This document shows, in pieces, positions 10,452 through 20,900 of a stretch of 64,000 nucleotides of DNA (within the stretch, counting starts at the first letter, position 1; every line of letters begins with the position of its first letter). A program made the translations under genes and the position numbers. Origin of the DNA: Trichomonas vaginalis G3 (lineage: Eukaryota; Parabasalia; Trichomonadida; Trichomonadidae); the NCBI RefSeq assembly GCF_026262505.1, contig NC_067205.1:12710001-12774000 (forward strand), in the 5' to 3' direction. Under the pieces are notes generated by a model. The model did not search any database, was not told the DNA's origin, and saw only the letters and a program-made list of their open reading frames with translations.

Positions 10452-11465
10452 TTAGTTCTTTGTCTCTTCAGAACCATTGCTGTTGATTTCAGCCTGGCTC
10501 TTTGCAGCGAGAAGTCCTTCTTGATCGTTATCTTTGTCATTCTTTGAAGGAGCTGGCGGAGCAGCTGTAAGTTTGAGGTATGTGTACCAGATGCAGCCAA
10601 ACATTGAGACACAAAGTCCGATAATCTTTTTGATGAATTGTTCTCTTGTTTCGTTTTGGTTTCTAAAGAAAAGGATGCCGAAGATGAAGATGAGGATGGA
10701 CTTCATGTGGCCGCAAACTTGGTAAGTAATTGCTGATGTTTTGCCAATAAGGAAGAATGAGCAGATATTAACGGAAACGGCGATGAGGCCTGTGGAGAGG
10801 ATGACAGGAATTGTTCTGATGGTAAGATCTTGGTTGAAAATGGCGTTTGGACCCCAAGATTCGAGAAGGAAGCCAACAATCAAAGCAACAACGAACTGTG
10901 GGTAGGCAGTTGTATGCTGAAGCTGGAGTGGGCTAAGAGTGAACTCTTTTTGTTTGGATCCTGTGTAGATTTGGAACAATGAAACGCAGCAAACAGCAAT
11001 AAAGGCAATAATGGAGCCAAGTATGTTGAACTGGATATCATTGATTGAGAAAATGCCAATACCAACAAGGAGGATGCCAAGAGAAAGAAGAATTGGGAAA
11101 CTTGTTGTTTTTCCTTGGACAAGGTAGTCATAAACAACCATAAATGGAATGCAGCAAAGCTTAGAAAGCTGATAGAATCCGACTGAGTTTAATTGAAGGT
11201 TGAAATTCATGAAAACGACGGCGCCAACACCAATTGAGCCCATTTTCCATTTTTCAAATGCTGGCATTGATGTACCACGCTCGAATGCTCCTAATCTGCA
11301 CATAACTTCAAGAAGACCCCATGTCAAAAAGAAATGATACGCTGTAAGTAATGTAATGGATGTAAAACCAAAATTATCCATGACATGCTTGTTTGTGATG
11401 ATAATAACAGTTGAAGAAAGGATACTTCCGACAATCCAACCAAAAGTTGCGATTTCAAAAACCAT
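10452..11465 (-). CDS. nucleotide-sugar/triose-phosphate transporter family (SLC35E3-like)
   Basis: 337 residues with about ten hydrophobic segments, normal for the drug/metabolite transporter superfamily. Recognisable blocks: TNKHVMDNFGFTSITLLTAYHF in helices 1-2, NLQLNSVGFYQLSKLCCIPFMV in helices 3-4, FNILGSIIAFIAVCCVSLFQIY, and GKTSAITYQVCGHMKSILIFIFG near helix 9, where this family usually has GNTSPVTYNVFGHFK. The order matches SLC35E3 and plant UDP-xylose/UDP-arabinose carriers. The cytosolic tail (about 300-337) is charged. It probably exchanges a nucleotide sugar across the Golgi membrane; the substrate cannot be told. Start chosen at the ATG of MVFEIATFGW, directly downstream of a long A/T tract. 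Confidence 0.88.
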   Translation of the reverse strand: MVFEIATFGWIVGSILSSTVIIITNKHVMDNFGFTSITLLTAYHFFLTWGLLEVMCRLGAFERGTSMPAFEKWKMGSIGVGAVVFMNFNLQLNSVGFYQLSKLCCIPFMVVYDYLVQGKTTSFPILLSLGILLVGIGIFSINDIQFNILGSIIAFIAVCCVSLFQIYTGSKQKEFTLSPLQLQHTTAYPQFVVALIVGFLLESWGPNAIFNQDLTIRTIPVILSTGLIAVSVNICSFFLIGKTSAITYQVCGHMKSILIFIFGILFFRNQNETREQFIKKIIGLCVSMFGCIWYTYLKLTAAPPAPSKNDKDNDQEGLLAAKSQAEINSNGSEETKN

Positions 11466-11739
11466 TTTTTTTTCTTTTTTTTTTATTGTTTATTGAGTGG
11501 CCACCGTTTTTTGTACTGATATAATCATCTTGATTTCACATATATAATTATATTCACATCCTAATAAGTATACTTTTTAAATGGTAGTTGTTCGATTTCC
11601 TTTAGAAATAATTATAAATATTTTTATAATTATCGATAATTAATACAATATTATGATATTATCTGTTCTTGGATCTGTATAATTAAAAGATATGCAAATT
11701 ACATAAAAATTTTTAATTCATAACAAAAAACATAATATT

Positions 11740-14700
11740 TTACCACGATTGTGGTTCTAAATCTCTTTTCAGAACAATAGCATCTGTTGTTTGTGTGTAA
11801 TGGAATGTATCCAACTTATCAAATTTCTTTGTTGACGTATTAAATTTGAAGAAAACTCCAACATCTTTACAATGAATCACGCTTGGACCTTGGCCATGAA
11901 ATCTAACGCATTTAGTGCAATTCTCATCAAGAATATAAGATCCTTTGTATTTCATGTTGATTGAAGACATCAAAAGAATAATTCTATCTGAAGGAAAACC
12001 TGATAAAGCTGCAATTAAGTCATCTCTTCTTGAATCATTTCTTTCACAAGGAAGTAAATTAAATGTCAAAGCAAGTTTTATAACGCCAAGGTTAGGCATG
12101 ATGGTTGTGTTGCGAGCTTGTATTTGACGCTTCTCTTCTTTAGTGAAATCATTGAATTTGAAGGAATTTATTTCAACTTTTCCTGGAATTTCACTAAATG
12201 ATTTTCTTGGAGGAACATCAAAGAGATCTTCTGTGTCATCCATCCTTAATGTGCGATCTCTATGTATTGCAGCAACTAATGTTTGTGTTTCAGCTGTGTT
12301 TGTCGGTGAAGTATTTTGAATCATCATATCTTCTTTAACAACTTCCATTTTTTGAGGTCCTGTATCTTCCTTTGGGTCATGAGAACTGCCCTTCTCTTCT
12401 TTTTCCGTTTTCTGAGTTAAATTCTCTGATATATTTGGTTTGATTTCAACATATCTTGATTTTTCTTGGAAATCTTCACTATGTTTGTCTGACAATTCAT
12501 CATTACTCTTTACTTTTTGATCTTTGTCTGTTTGACTTTTGGTTTTGCTTTTTTTAGATTTTCTTTCTGAATTTTCAGAGACATCTGCTTTTCTCCTGCT
12601 TGCATGACTAATATCTGAATATTCAGAATATTTGTTGCTACTATCACTGTCTTTCTTAACAGTTTTTGTTCGATGTTTTGAATAATCAGTAGAATATTCA
12701 TCAGAATCACTACTTTTGCTTAATCTTATATCAGATGATGAGTCATGGTGATGCTTTTTATTCTTCTTTTTCTTCTTTGTATCAGATGAATTCAAATCAG
12801 GTTCAACTTCAGAAGTTTGCACTGCTTTTGTTGTTTTTGTGTTACCATCACCAAATATATTTGATGATATCTCCATCAGCATCCTAGGAATAGAATCATC
12901 TCTTGAAACAACCCTCTTCAAAATGGAAAGTAAAGTGTTTTCAACATTTTTAACTTTGTTTTCATTTGCATATTTTCCATACTGCATTCTAACAGATTTC
13001 CTGAGTGTTTCTGCGTTTTGTCTGCTAGGAGGCAGTGAATAGAAATACCTCAAAGCATCAGCCATCGCTGCGGAATCATCTTCGTCTAATTCTCCAAGAC
13101 AAAGAGTCATTTCTTGTGATTCTTTGTTCGTTCTCTCGAAATTTGGCTGAGAACTGGTCCTTGTAAGTATCTGTTGTGGAGTATTTTGTGTGAAATATGG
13201 TTGTGAATAACTTTGTTGGAAAGGAGGCATAAATTGAGGGGGAGGAACACCATAGAACGGGGGATATCCTGTGTTCATGTAAGGATTTGGCATTTGAGCG
13301 GTGAAATAAGGATTTGGATATGGATTCGGATATTGTGGAGGAGGTTGTGGTGGTTGATACATTGTTTGATACTGAGTTTTGTTTTCTTCTGGTGGTTTTT
13401 GTTGAGATTTCGATAAAGTTTCGGCTGCTTGAGATATTTTAAGTCTGCTTGCCTCTAGTGCAAGTCTTTGTGCTGCTCTTGCAATATTTTTCGCTTCTGA
13501 CTTCAAACTTTGTGAGTTTAAATTTGATTCAATTTCTGAACTCAAATTTCGGCTGGACTTCGATGAAGAATGATGTGATTGCGACTTGCTACCAGTTGAT
13601 ATTGAAAAATGCTCTGATTTTAGCTCATCATTCTTCGAATAATCTGATTTCATTGTATCACTTGTGTTTGATTCGAATTTGGAGTATTGGTTATGATCTG
13701 ATGATGAAATATTACTTGTATGTGATGGTTTTCTATGTTTATGGCGAGATCTACTCGAATATGATTTCTTAGATTCGCTTGGATCATTAACATGTGGTTC
13801 TGAATCAATACTTTCTATTGAGTTATCAGTTTTGCGGCAGCTTTCTCTTCTTAAGAATCCATCGTCATTTGTTTTTGCAGAAATTTGGCTAGAAACAGAT
13901 AAAGGAGCATGTTTATCTGGTTCTGAATTAAAGTCAGAGCGTTTAACAGCTGATGCTTTGTATTTCATTTTGTCTTCATTCTCTTTTTGATCTGTATCTG
14001 ATAGAACAATCACTTGGTTGAGAGAAGAAGAACTTAAATGATCTGATTTGTTTGATTTCTTAGAATGACTTGATTTGCTTTTATTTGATGAATTTGATTC
14101 ATGTAAAGATTCTTCTTGTAATTGTGTGAGTCCATTTTCACTACTCTTTGATGATTTACTTGATAAACTTAATCCAACTTCTTTTATGCTTTCTTCCTTG
14201 AGTTCATTTGTTTTCTCTGTTTCTTTGTTTTTGTCATTTTCTTCATCAGAAATATCTCTTTCTTTAACAAGTTCTACTTCGTTGTTTTCTGTTTCTTTTT
14301 TATCATCTTGGCTTTCATTTTCAATTGGAATTTCTTGTTTTTCAACTTTTTCCTTATTTTCTCCCTTTGTTTCATTAACTTCCTTATCTTTGTTTTCTTC
14401 TTGAGTTTCATTGACATCTTTATCTTTGTTTTCTTCTTCTGTTTTTCCATTAAGATCTTTGGTCTCATTCTCTTTTGAAACATCTAAATTTTCACCTTTC
14501 TTTGCTTTGTTTTCTTCTTCTGTTTTTCCATTAAGATCTTTATTTTCATTCACTTTTGAAACATCTAAATTTTCATCTTTCATTGCTTTGTTTTCTTCTT
14601 CTGTTTTTTCTACGTTTTCTTTTGTTGATTCATTTGATTGTTCAGGCTTTGTTTCATTGGTTTTTTGTTCTTTTTCTTTTGTTTGATCTTTTGATTTCGT

Positions 14701-15714
14701 ATTTTCTTCTTTTTCAGTTTGTTTTTTCTCGGATTTTTGTTTAGGTTTTGTTTCTTTTTTGGCTGGTTTTGGTTTCTCGGGAGGTTTAATTGGAGCAACA
14801 TAAGGAATGTATTGTTTTGGAAGTTGCTGAACTAATTGTTTTGGTGGTTCTTGGCTTACAGGCATTGGAAGTAACTCTATTGGCTTCGGCTGATCAAGTT
14901 TAACAAATTTTTTAGCTGCAGGACGAGTTGATGAAAAAATATCTGCGATGAAAGTGTATAAAAGCTGCTGACTGAGTTTTCTTCTTGGAGGAACAAATGC
15001 ATTCAATGAATCTGTTACTTTATGTATTAAATCCCAATTTTTGTTGATTTGGTCTTCATTTAAATTTTCTCCAATTTGAATTTCTTTTTGATTAATTAGT
15101 TGCGGGAAAACACGTGAAAGAACAGCTGCCATATGCTGCCCATTAAGTAAATTCGTTGATAAATCTTTGCACGGAGGTAAATTTTGTATTGTTGAAAATT
15201 TTGAAAGCCAAAGCAAAACTGCTTCATCAAGCATAGTAGGTCGATGTTCTAGTATAAAGTAGGAGCGAGGTAAGCGTTGAAGATCTTTACAAATATCATC
15301 TATTGTTAAAGATTTATCAACAATTAGCCATTCTAGCACTAAACAAAGCGCAGTATGGTGTGTTAAGTTTTCATTAGCTAATTCTTGCGGTATACAGTCA
15401 GATGATGGCTTATATCCCATTTTTGATAGTAAATCTATTATTGATGTGAACGTTATTTCCGGATCTTTGTATTCTACTTGAGATTCTGATATTGCATTGA
15501 TTATTATAGCATATGGTAATGCTGTTTTGATATCATTTTGTGTAATTTCGTTATTTGGATATTTTTGATGTTCAAATTTTCGAATTGGTGCGCAAAATTC
15601 TAGTGATAATAATGGAAGACGTGTCTCTTCACTTTCATAGCTATCTATTCGTTTTACTACTGTTTTTAGCCACGAAAAATGAATCTCAAATTCATCAGTT
15701 TCACCTTCAATCAT
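11740..15714 (-). CDS. CAMSAP/Patronin-like microtubule minus-end binding protein
   Basis: 1324 residues. A calponin-homology-like module sits at about 150-285, including LLWLSKF, LSTNLLNGQHMAAVLSRVFP and LLYTFIADIF. A Lys/Glu-rich repeated stretch at about 315-500 has near-repeats of KTEEENK and ENLDVSK. Ser-rich regions (about 510-740) and a Pro/Tyr-rich stretch (about 770-850) follow. The last 130 residues resemble the CKK domain: ARNTTIMPNLGVIKLALTF, MNMKYKGSYI-type strand, VRFHGQGPSVI and FFKFNTSTKKFDKL. CKK with an N-terminal CH domain defines CAMSAP, which caps and stabilises non-centrosomal minus ends. In a trichomonad this could act at the mastigont, axostyle or pelta. Mav1 is inserted 110 bp upstream of its start. 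Confidence 0.82.
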   Translation of the reverse strand: MIEGETDEFEIHFSWLKTVVKRIDSYESEETRLPLLSLEFCAPIRKFEHQKYPNNEITQNDIKTALPYAIIINAISESQVEYKDPEITFTSIIDLLSKMGYKPSSDCIPQELANENLTHHTALCLVLEWLIVDKSLTIDDICKDLQRLPRSYFILEHRPTMLDEAVLLWLSKFSTIQNLPPCKDLSTNLLNGQHMAAVLSRVFPQLINQKEIQIGENLNEDQINKNWDLIHKVTDSLNAFVPPRRKLSQQLLYTFIADIFSSTRPAAKKFVKLDQPKPIELLPMPVSQEPPKQLVQQLPKQYIPYVAPIKPPEKPKPAKKETKPKQKSEKKQTEKEENTKSKDQTKEKEQKTNETKPEQSNESTKENVEKTEEENKAMKDENLDVSKVNENKDLNGKTEEENKAKKGENLDVSKENETKDLNGKTEEENKDKDVNETQEENKDKEVNETKGENKEKVEKQEIPIENESQDDKKETENNEVELVKERDISDEENDKNKETEKTNELKEESIKEVGLSLSSKSSKSSENGLTQLQEESLHESNSSNKSKSSHSKKSNKSDHLSSSSLNQVIVLSDTDQKENEDKMKYKASAVKRSDFNSEPDKHAPLSVSSQISAKTNDDGFLRRESCRKTDNSIESIDSEPHVNDPSESKKSYSSRSRHKHRKPSHTSNISSSDHNQYSKFESNTSDTMKSDYSKNDELKSEHFSISTGSKSQSHHSSSKSSRNLSSEIESNLNSQSLKSEAKNIARAAQRLALEASRLKISQAAETLSKSQQKPPEENKTQYQTMYQPPQPPPQYPNPYPNPYFTAQMPNPYMNTGYPPFYGVPPPQFMPPFQQSYSQPYFTQNTPQQILTRTSSQPNFERTNKESQEMTLCLGELDEDDSAAMADALRYFYSLPPSRQNAETLRKSVRMQYGKYANENKVKNVENTLLSILKRVVSRDDSIPRMLMEISSNIFGDGNTKTTKAVQTSEVEPDLNSSDTKKKKKNKKHHHDSSSDIRLSKSSDSDEYSTDYSKHRTKTVKKDSDSSNKYSEYSDISHASRRKADVSENSERKSKKSKTKSQTDKDQKVKSNDELSDKHSEDFQEKSRYVEIKPNISENLTQKTEKEEKGSSHDPKEDTGPQKMEVVKEDMMIQNTSPTNTAETQTLVAAIHRDRTLRMDDTEDLFDVPPRKSFSEIPGKVEINSFKFNDFTKEEKRQIQARNTTIMPNLGVIKLALTFNLLPCERNDSRRDDLIAALSGFPSDRIILLMSSINMKYKGSYILDENCTKCVRFHGQGPSVIHCKDVGVFFKFNTSTKKFDKLDTFHYTQTTDAIVLKRDLEPQSW

Positions 15715-15817
15715 TATGAAGATTTCGAATATGAGAGAGTAAGATTTTTAATAATATCCTAATTGTAAATGAGAATTGCAAGAAAATATTTGATTATGAA
15801 GAGTAAAATTAATTTCA

Positions 15818-15823
15818 AAATGT
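15818..15823 (+). repeat. Mav1 target-site duplication, left
   Basis: AAATGT directly before the first base of Mav1 (AGTAGTAGGATAGG). The same six bases follow the last base of the element at 36726-36731. Six-bp duplications are characteristic of Maverick/Polinton integration. Confidence 0.92.
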
Positions 15824-16128
15824 AGTAGTAGGATAGGAAGGGTTGTGTGACTTTTTTTGTTACGTCTATATATAGATGAAGGTATATTTTCACATCTTCT
15901 ATATATAGATGATATAAAAATTTTTTCTTACGTTTTTTAAGTCATGAATTCGTAAGAAAGCGCGACATTATTAAATAAATTAGTAATAAATATTATATAC
16001 TAAACACATTTTAAAAAATTAACATTAATTTTAAAATAATTTATTTTTTTATCTTTTATAAAAGAAGCTATATATAGATGATGTCAGATATTCCGCGATT
16101 AATTAAACATTGTTTAAATCCTGAATGG
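15824..16128 (+). repeat. Mav1 left terminal inverted repeat
   Basis: 305 bp, matching 36421-36725 inverted with equal length. It includes three CTATATATAGATGA words (near 15865, 15899 and 16068), an inverted TTTCTTACG/CGTAAGAAAG pair, and the first codons of the gene at 16078. The outer 35 bp resemble Mav2, the next 150 bp do not. Confidence 0.92.
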
Positions 16129-16668
16129 GTTAAACTTCAATTTAAAAATGAAGATTGTGAATTATTAAATGAATATGAAAGCCAAAATAAGCTAATGAGG
16201 TATAAATATAATGATAAAGAATATTTAATTTCATGGAATCAATGGAGTCATAATCAAAGACCTCATAAACGAGAAGAAGAAATTGAAAATAATGAAATGG
16301 AAATCATTGATGACATTAAAGAGGATGGAATTCCTAAATTTTGTAGAAAAACCTTTAGAACTAAGTTAGGAGCATATAAACGTAGAGTATTAAATCCTGA
16401 ATATCTTAAACATATATTTAAAAAGGAAGACTGTGAATTATTAAACGCTAATGAATATGAAAATGCTAAATCAAAACTGAGATATAAATATATTGGAAGT
16501 GATGAAAGGTGTAAAGATAAAGATAAAGTTTATTCAGTTTCATATAATAACTGGCACACGTTAGGGATAAGAAAACATTTAGGAGATTATGGGAAATGTT
16601 CTGAATTCTTTAAATCTAGTATGTACGAGAGAATAAAAGAAATTAGAAATAATTATTTTCATGAATGA
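16078..16668 (+). CDS. hypothetical protein with duplicated small domain
   Basis: 196 residues. Two copies of one module are visible: LNPEWVKLQFKNEDCELLN with RYKYNDKEYLISWNQW (about 13-57) and LNPEYLKHIFKKEDCELLN with LRYKYIGSD and VSYNNW (about 107-162). The pattern (ExCELL, KxKY, a short beta pair and a terminal Trp) recalls DNA-binding repeats associated with homing-type nucleases in phages and giant viruses, but I cannot assign it firmly. The first 17 codons lie in the terminal inverted repeat. Mav2 keeps only a shrunken relic (43514-43600). ATG at 16078 or 16081 is possible. Confidence 0.7.
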   Translation: MMSDIPRLIKHCLNPEWVKLQFKNEDCELLNEYESQNKLMRYKYNDKEYLISWNQWSHNQRPHKREEEIENNEMEIIDDIKEDGIPKFCRKTFRTKLGAYKRRVLNPEYLKHIFKKEDCELLNANEYENAKSKLRYKYIGSDERCKDKDKVYSVSYNNWHTLGIRKHLGDYGKCSEFFKSSMYERIKEIRNNYFHE

Positions 16669-16740
16669 AAGATTCACTACCATAATGAAATAAAAAATAA
16701 TTTTTTTAAAAAATAAACTTTAAAAATTCATGTCTTACAT

Positions 16741-16772
16741 TTTTGAATAATTTATTTTTTATTTTGTATGAA
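16741..16772 (+). promoter_or_regulatory. T-rich leader typical of Maverick genes
   Basis: The sequence TTTATTTTTTATTTTGTATGAA runs directly into the ATG at 16773. Very similar leaders precede the genes at 17930, 23081, 25230, 26335, 27022 and their Mav2 counterparts. It is probably the core promoter with a very short 5' untranslated region. This is inferred from recurrence only. Confidence 0.45.
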
Positions 16773-17880
16773 ATGAGCGTCAAGACTAACGACGTTAAAA
16801 AATTGGGATTCACAAATGAGGAAATAAAGGATATATTAGAGGAGGCGGGTTATGAGGTTGATAAATATTATTTAAGAAATTGTCAAAAATTCGCGGAGTT
16901 TTTAAATGAGTTTGATTATGATGGAAAAATGAATAAAGATGATGTTATAAATTTCTTATATCCCACATCTAAAGAAGAAAAACCTAAAGAACCTGATGTT
17001 TTCCCTGAATATTATGAAGAACGAATTAAAGATGATGAATACAATGAAATTGAAAGACTGGAAAAAATAAGAGATGAAATAGATGAAAAAATTAAGGAAT
17101 TAAGAGAAGTTGAAAAATATAATGAAAATGAAGTAGAGGGTTTAATGAATATCCCAGCTTCAGAATCAGAAGTTCAGAAATCTCATGAAGAAAGATATAA
17201 AAATTATGTCTCAGAATCAACACAAAATTTATTAGATGGCGAAATAGATGAAACACTTTCAGAAGAAGGTACTAAATTTATACGTAAACATAAGTTACAA
17301 TTTATTGATAATGAAAAATACCCTTGTATCTTACTTTCACCCCCCTCTCGATTCTGAGAAATTCAAAAAAGCTCTTAAAAACGTGACATATGCAACTAAT
17401 ACGATTAAGAAAGAAGATCATGATATTTACACAAATTATTATTTAAATAAATGCACGGGTGTTGATAAAGTTTTTGATTTATTAGATAAAATATCAAAAG
17501 AAACCATTGGAACATATAAAATTTTGTGTGATTGCGGTTTCATTGTTGAAGATACTAATAATGTTTCATATGAAAGAACAGCACCGAAGGAAGATGAAGT
17601 GGAAAGGTCTATACCATTCGTTATTAAGAACATAAAAGATATGAAAACGTATAAACATTATATTTATTCATTTATTTCAGAAAAAATGGAAGCAACCCAT
17701 AAAACATCTTCTCATCATTTTATAGCTATTCATACATTCCTTTTCAAAGTTGTGAAATTAAATAAGACAGGAATTAGATTTAATGTGTCAGGATATGCAT
17801 TCTTGAGTAAATTAAAATGTATTCGTCACGTCGCAGATGATAAAAATTTATGTGTTCTTAATTCATTTTATGGGCTTTAA
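16773..17880 (+). pseudogene. acidic hypothetical protein, frameshifted at a C-run
   Basis: The first frame (16773-17357, ATG of MSVKTNDVKK) has an EF-hand-like stretch (EFDYDGKMNKDDVINFL), a Lys/Glu coiled coil (about 85-120) and a Ser/Glu region. It ends early just after a run of six C at 17340-17345. The second frame continues to 17880 with a conserved domain (CDCGFIVEDTNN, SHHFIAIHTFLFKVV, RHVADDKNLCVLNSFYGL). Mav2 has four C at the same place, so both copies are out of frame, in opposite directions. The start is ATG 16773, not the upstream TTG. Function unknown. It lies 49 bp before the polymerase, so a replication accessory role is possible. Confidence 0.7.
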
Positions 17881-17929
17881 AAAATAAACTTTATTTTTAT
17901 TTATTTTTTAATTTTTTATTCTTACATAA

Positions 17930-20900
17930 ATGAACAAAAACGGAACAGCTAAAATGAATGATAATCAAATTAGAGCAGAAGGTAGAAGGTTATTTAAACG
18001 CTTCTATAACATTCCTGATGGTGTTAATCCTAAAACTCGTAGAAGCTATTTAAATGAAGCAATAGATGCATATGAAGGGTTTGACATTTCATCAGAAAGT
18101 GAGAGATTAGCGAGAATGTTAAATGTTAATATTGATTTCTATTATTGTGATCCTCAACCAGAAGACGTGGACATAAATAAGGTAGACTTTCCATTAGTGG
18201 ATTCAATAATGATAGATCCAGAATTTGAAACAGTAAATATTTTATTAACACAGAGTCCATGTGGAAAACTTCACGCTGACAGAATAACAGACGTTGAAGC
18301 ACTCACCGGCTATAAAGTTTGTCCATATTGTAAAGAAGAAGTTTATTCTATCCGTGATGATCCAGAAAGGAAAAACCAAAGAAGATTTTTAAAGCATTGT
18401 GAGAAATGTAAAGAAAATAATGGAAGATTAATTCAAGACGTTCAATTGCAAAAGACCCAGCAACCATATGCACCACATATTACGAAACAGAAGATATATC
18501 AGTGGTTATTAGCTCACAATTTGCAGAAATATTATAAACCGACAAGATATTATATTACTTTTGACTTTGAAACATTAGAGACTAAAGAAGAATTACAACT
18601 TTCTGAGTGTGCAACTTTGAATGCTTACTTAAAACCATTCATGGTATCATCAACGGTTAAATTAAACGATAAAACATATACGAGGAATTTTTGCTTAACT
18701 TCGAGTGATTCTTTTATTTCTGACTGGATTGAATTTTTATTTTCAACCTGTTCATTAGTTGCTAAATCAAATATTGAACAATATGAAGAATTATTGAAGC
18801 CGCAAACGGCGAGGACTTTGTCCCATACATTAAATGAAAAACAGAAGGAAGCATTTAAAGAACTTCTAGATGAGGAATTCAATAAAGTGAATATCATAGG
18901 TTTTAATTCGGGAAAGTTTGATTTAAATTTAATTCTTCGTGATTTAAACACTGCAAAATGGAAAATAAAATCAATGCTGGGTTCATCTTCACAATTTAAG
19001 CAAATCATTGTAAAGAAAACAAACGTTCCATATGAATTGAGATTTATTGACATCAGAAATTATATAGCGGGTGGAACATTAGACCAATTCACTCAAGATT
19101 TCGGAAATAATAAAACACGTGTTAAATCCTTTTTCCCTTATCAATTCATCACGTGGGAGAATTACGAAGAAGAATTATATAAAGTGGAACCATTCACTCA
19201 AGATTCATTTTATTCAGCATTAACTCAAGAAACTATATCAGATAGTGATTATCAAATATATCTCAATGATGCTAAAAATTTTAAGAATAGATTAGAATAT
19301 TTTATTCATTATTGCAATAAAGATGTTGAAATTATGATAGAACCAATTGATAAAATTATCGAAGAAACATTTGTTTATAAAATTGACATGCTTCATAATC
19401 TTTCTTTATCATCGAATGCTTCAATGATTCGTTACGCTTTAGCATATAAAGACTTTAATCCTAATGAAAAATATCCTGAGGAAGAGATAGAATCAAGTTT
19501 TGAATTAACGAAAAAGTATTGGAAATATAAAATTGAATCATATAAGAAACAAGATGAAAAAGCAGAAAGGTATACTAAAAATAATGTTTCAATGGATGAT
19601 TTTCAATACTATCACGATTTAATCCTTTCATCTAAATGTAAAATGTGTGGTAAAGCGTTTACATATGCAAATAAACCAACATTGGATAGAATCGATAATG
19701 AAAAACCACATACCAAAGAAAATTGTCAGTTAATGTGTTGTTATTGCAATGTCGTAAAATCAAATAAAGATGAAGATGTTCAACGTTTAAGAATCAATTT
19801 AAGAAATTACACATTAAAAAATAATTTACCAATGACTTTAGATTCAGTTGAAGCTTATCACATTCTCCGTAATGGAATTACTGGTGGTCTATCAAATGTT
19901 CAACATAGAGTAAATCTTAAAGGAATCACGCACATTAATAAACTTTCATATAGTCCAGAAACTAAAACTGTATCAAATGAGAACACCACCAACATTATGA
20001 CTCATTTCGTTGGAGTTGACTTTAATTCATTATATCCTTCATCATTTTCATCTAATCCTCATGATTTCATTCAATATACTGACCATAAAATGTATATGCC
20101 GGGAAGATTGAATGGTGTTATCATTTGTGATACAGCAACAAAGAAAGCAAAAGCACTGGGAATAATTAAGAAGAAAAATACTTTATTCGTGGCTGAAGTA
20201 AAGGGTCACATTGATGAAAAATACATTAATGATTACATAAACTTTTTACCGATAATAAGAAACTTAGATATTATCACAGATGAAAAAACAATTGGCAGTT
20301 TTATGTATAATTACATGAAATCAAACAATCTACCAGTTGACCAGAAACAGAGGAAATTAACTTAGTTAGCATCAACACACAACCAATATCAACCATTTTC
20401 TTCTTATTATCTATGGTATCTAATCGACAGGTTTAATTTTATCATCGATGATATTCAATCAATTTTAACATTTACGAAAAACACTTGTTTTAATGAATTT
20501 GCGAACAAATTTATGAACGAAAGACAAAAGGCTGAATTAGAAGGAAATAAAGGAAAAAGTTTATTTTGCAAAATTTCACTTGATGGATCATATGGTTACG
20601 ATGCAATGAATACACAAAATTACGCAAAGACTAAAATAATGAATGCACAGAAGTCACGCGTTGCATGTATGTCAAATAAGTTTAAAAACATAAGAGAAAT
20701 AGGTGAGGATACATATCAAGTGATGCTTAAAGATAGATTTTATAGATGTGATACATGTTTACAAGAGGCATTCTTCACTTTAGATAACGCAAAATACTGG
20801 TATTTAGTTTTCATTTATGATTTTATGTATAAATGCATGAATGTTAATCGTTTTCATTTCATTGAAGGTGATACTGATTCATCTTATTGGGCAATCGCTG

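Noticed and set aside
13000-15000. Several plus-strand frames within the CAMSAP-like gene
   Set aside because: All are complements of its low-complexity Lys/Glu and Ser regions; the minus-strand frame is continuous over 1324 codons.
20363-20400. Intron explaining the TAG in the polymerase
   Set aside because: The nearby ATCAACACACAA resembles the trichomonad 3' splice consensus (ACTAACACACAG) but lacks the final G, and no 5' GTATGT lies at suitable distance. The frame on both sides is already the same, so a spliced product would lose coding sequence.
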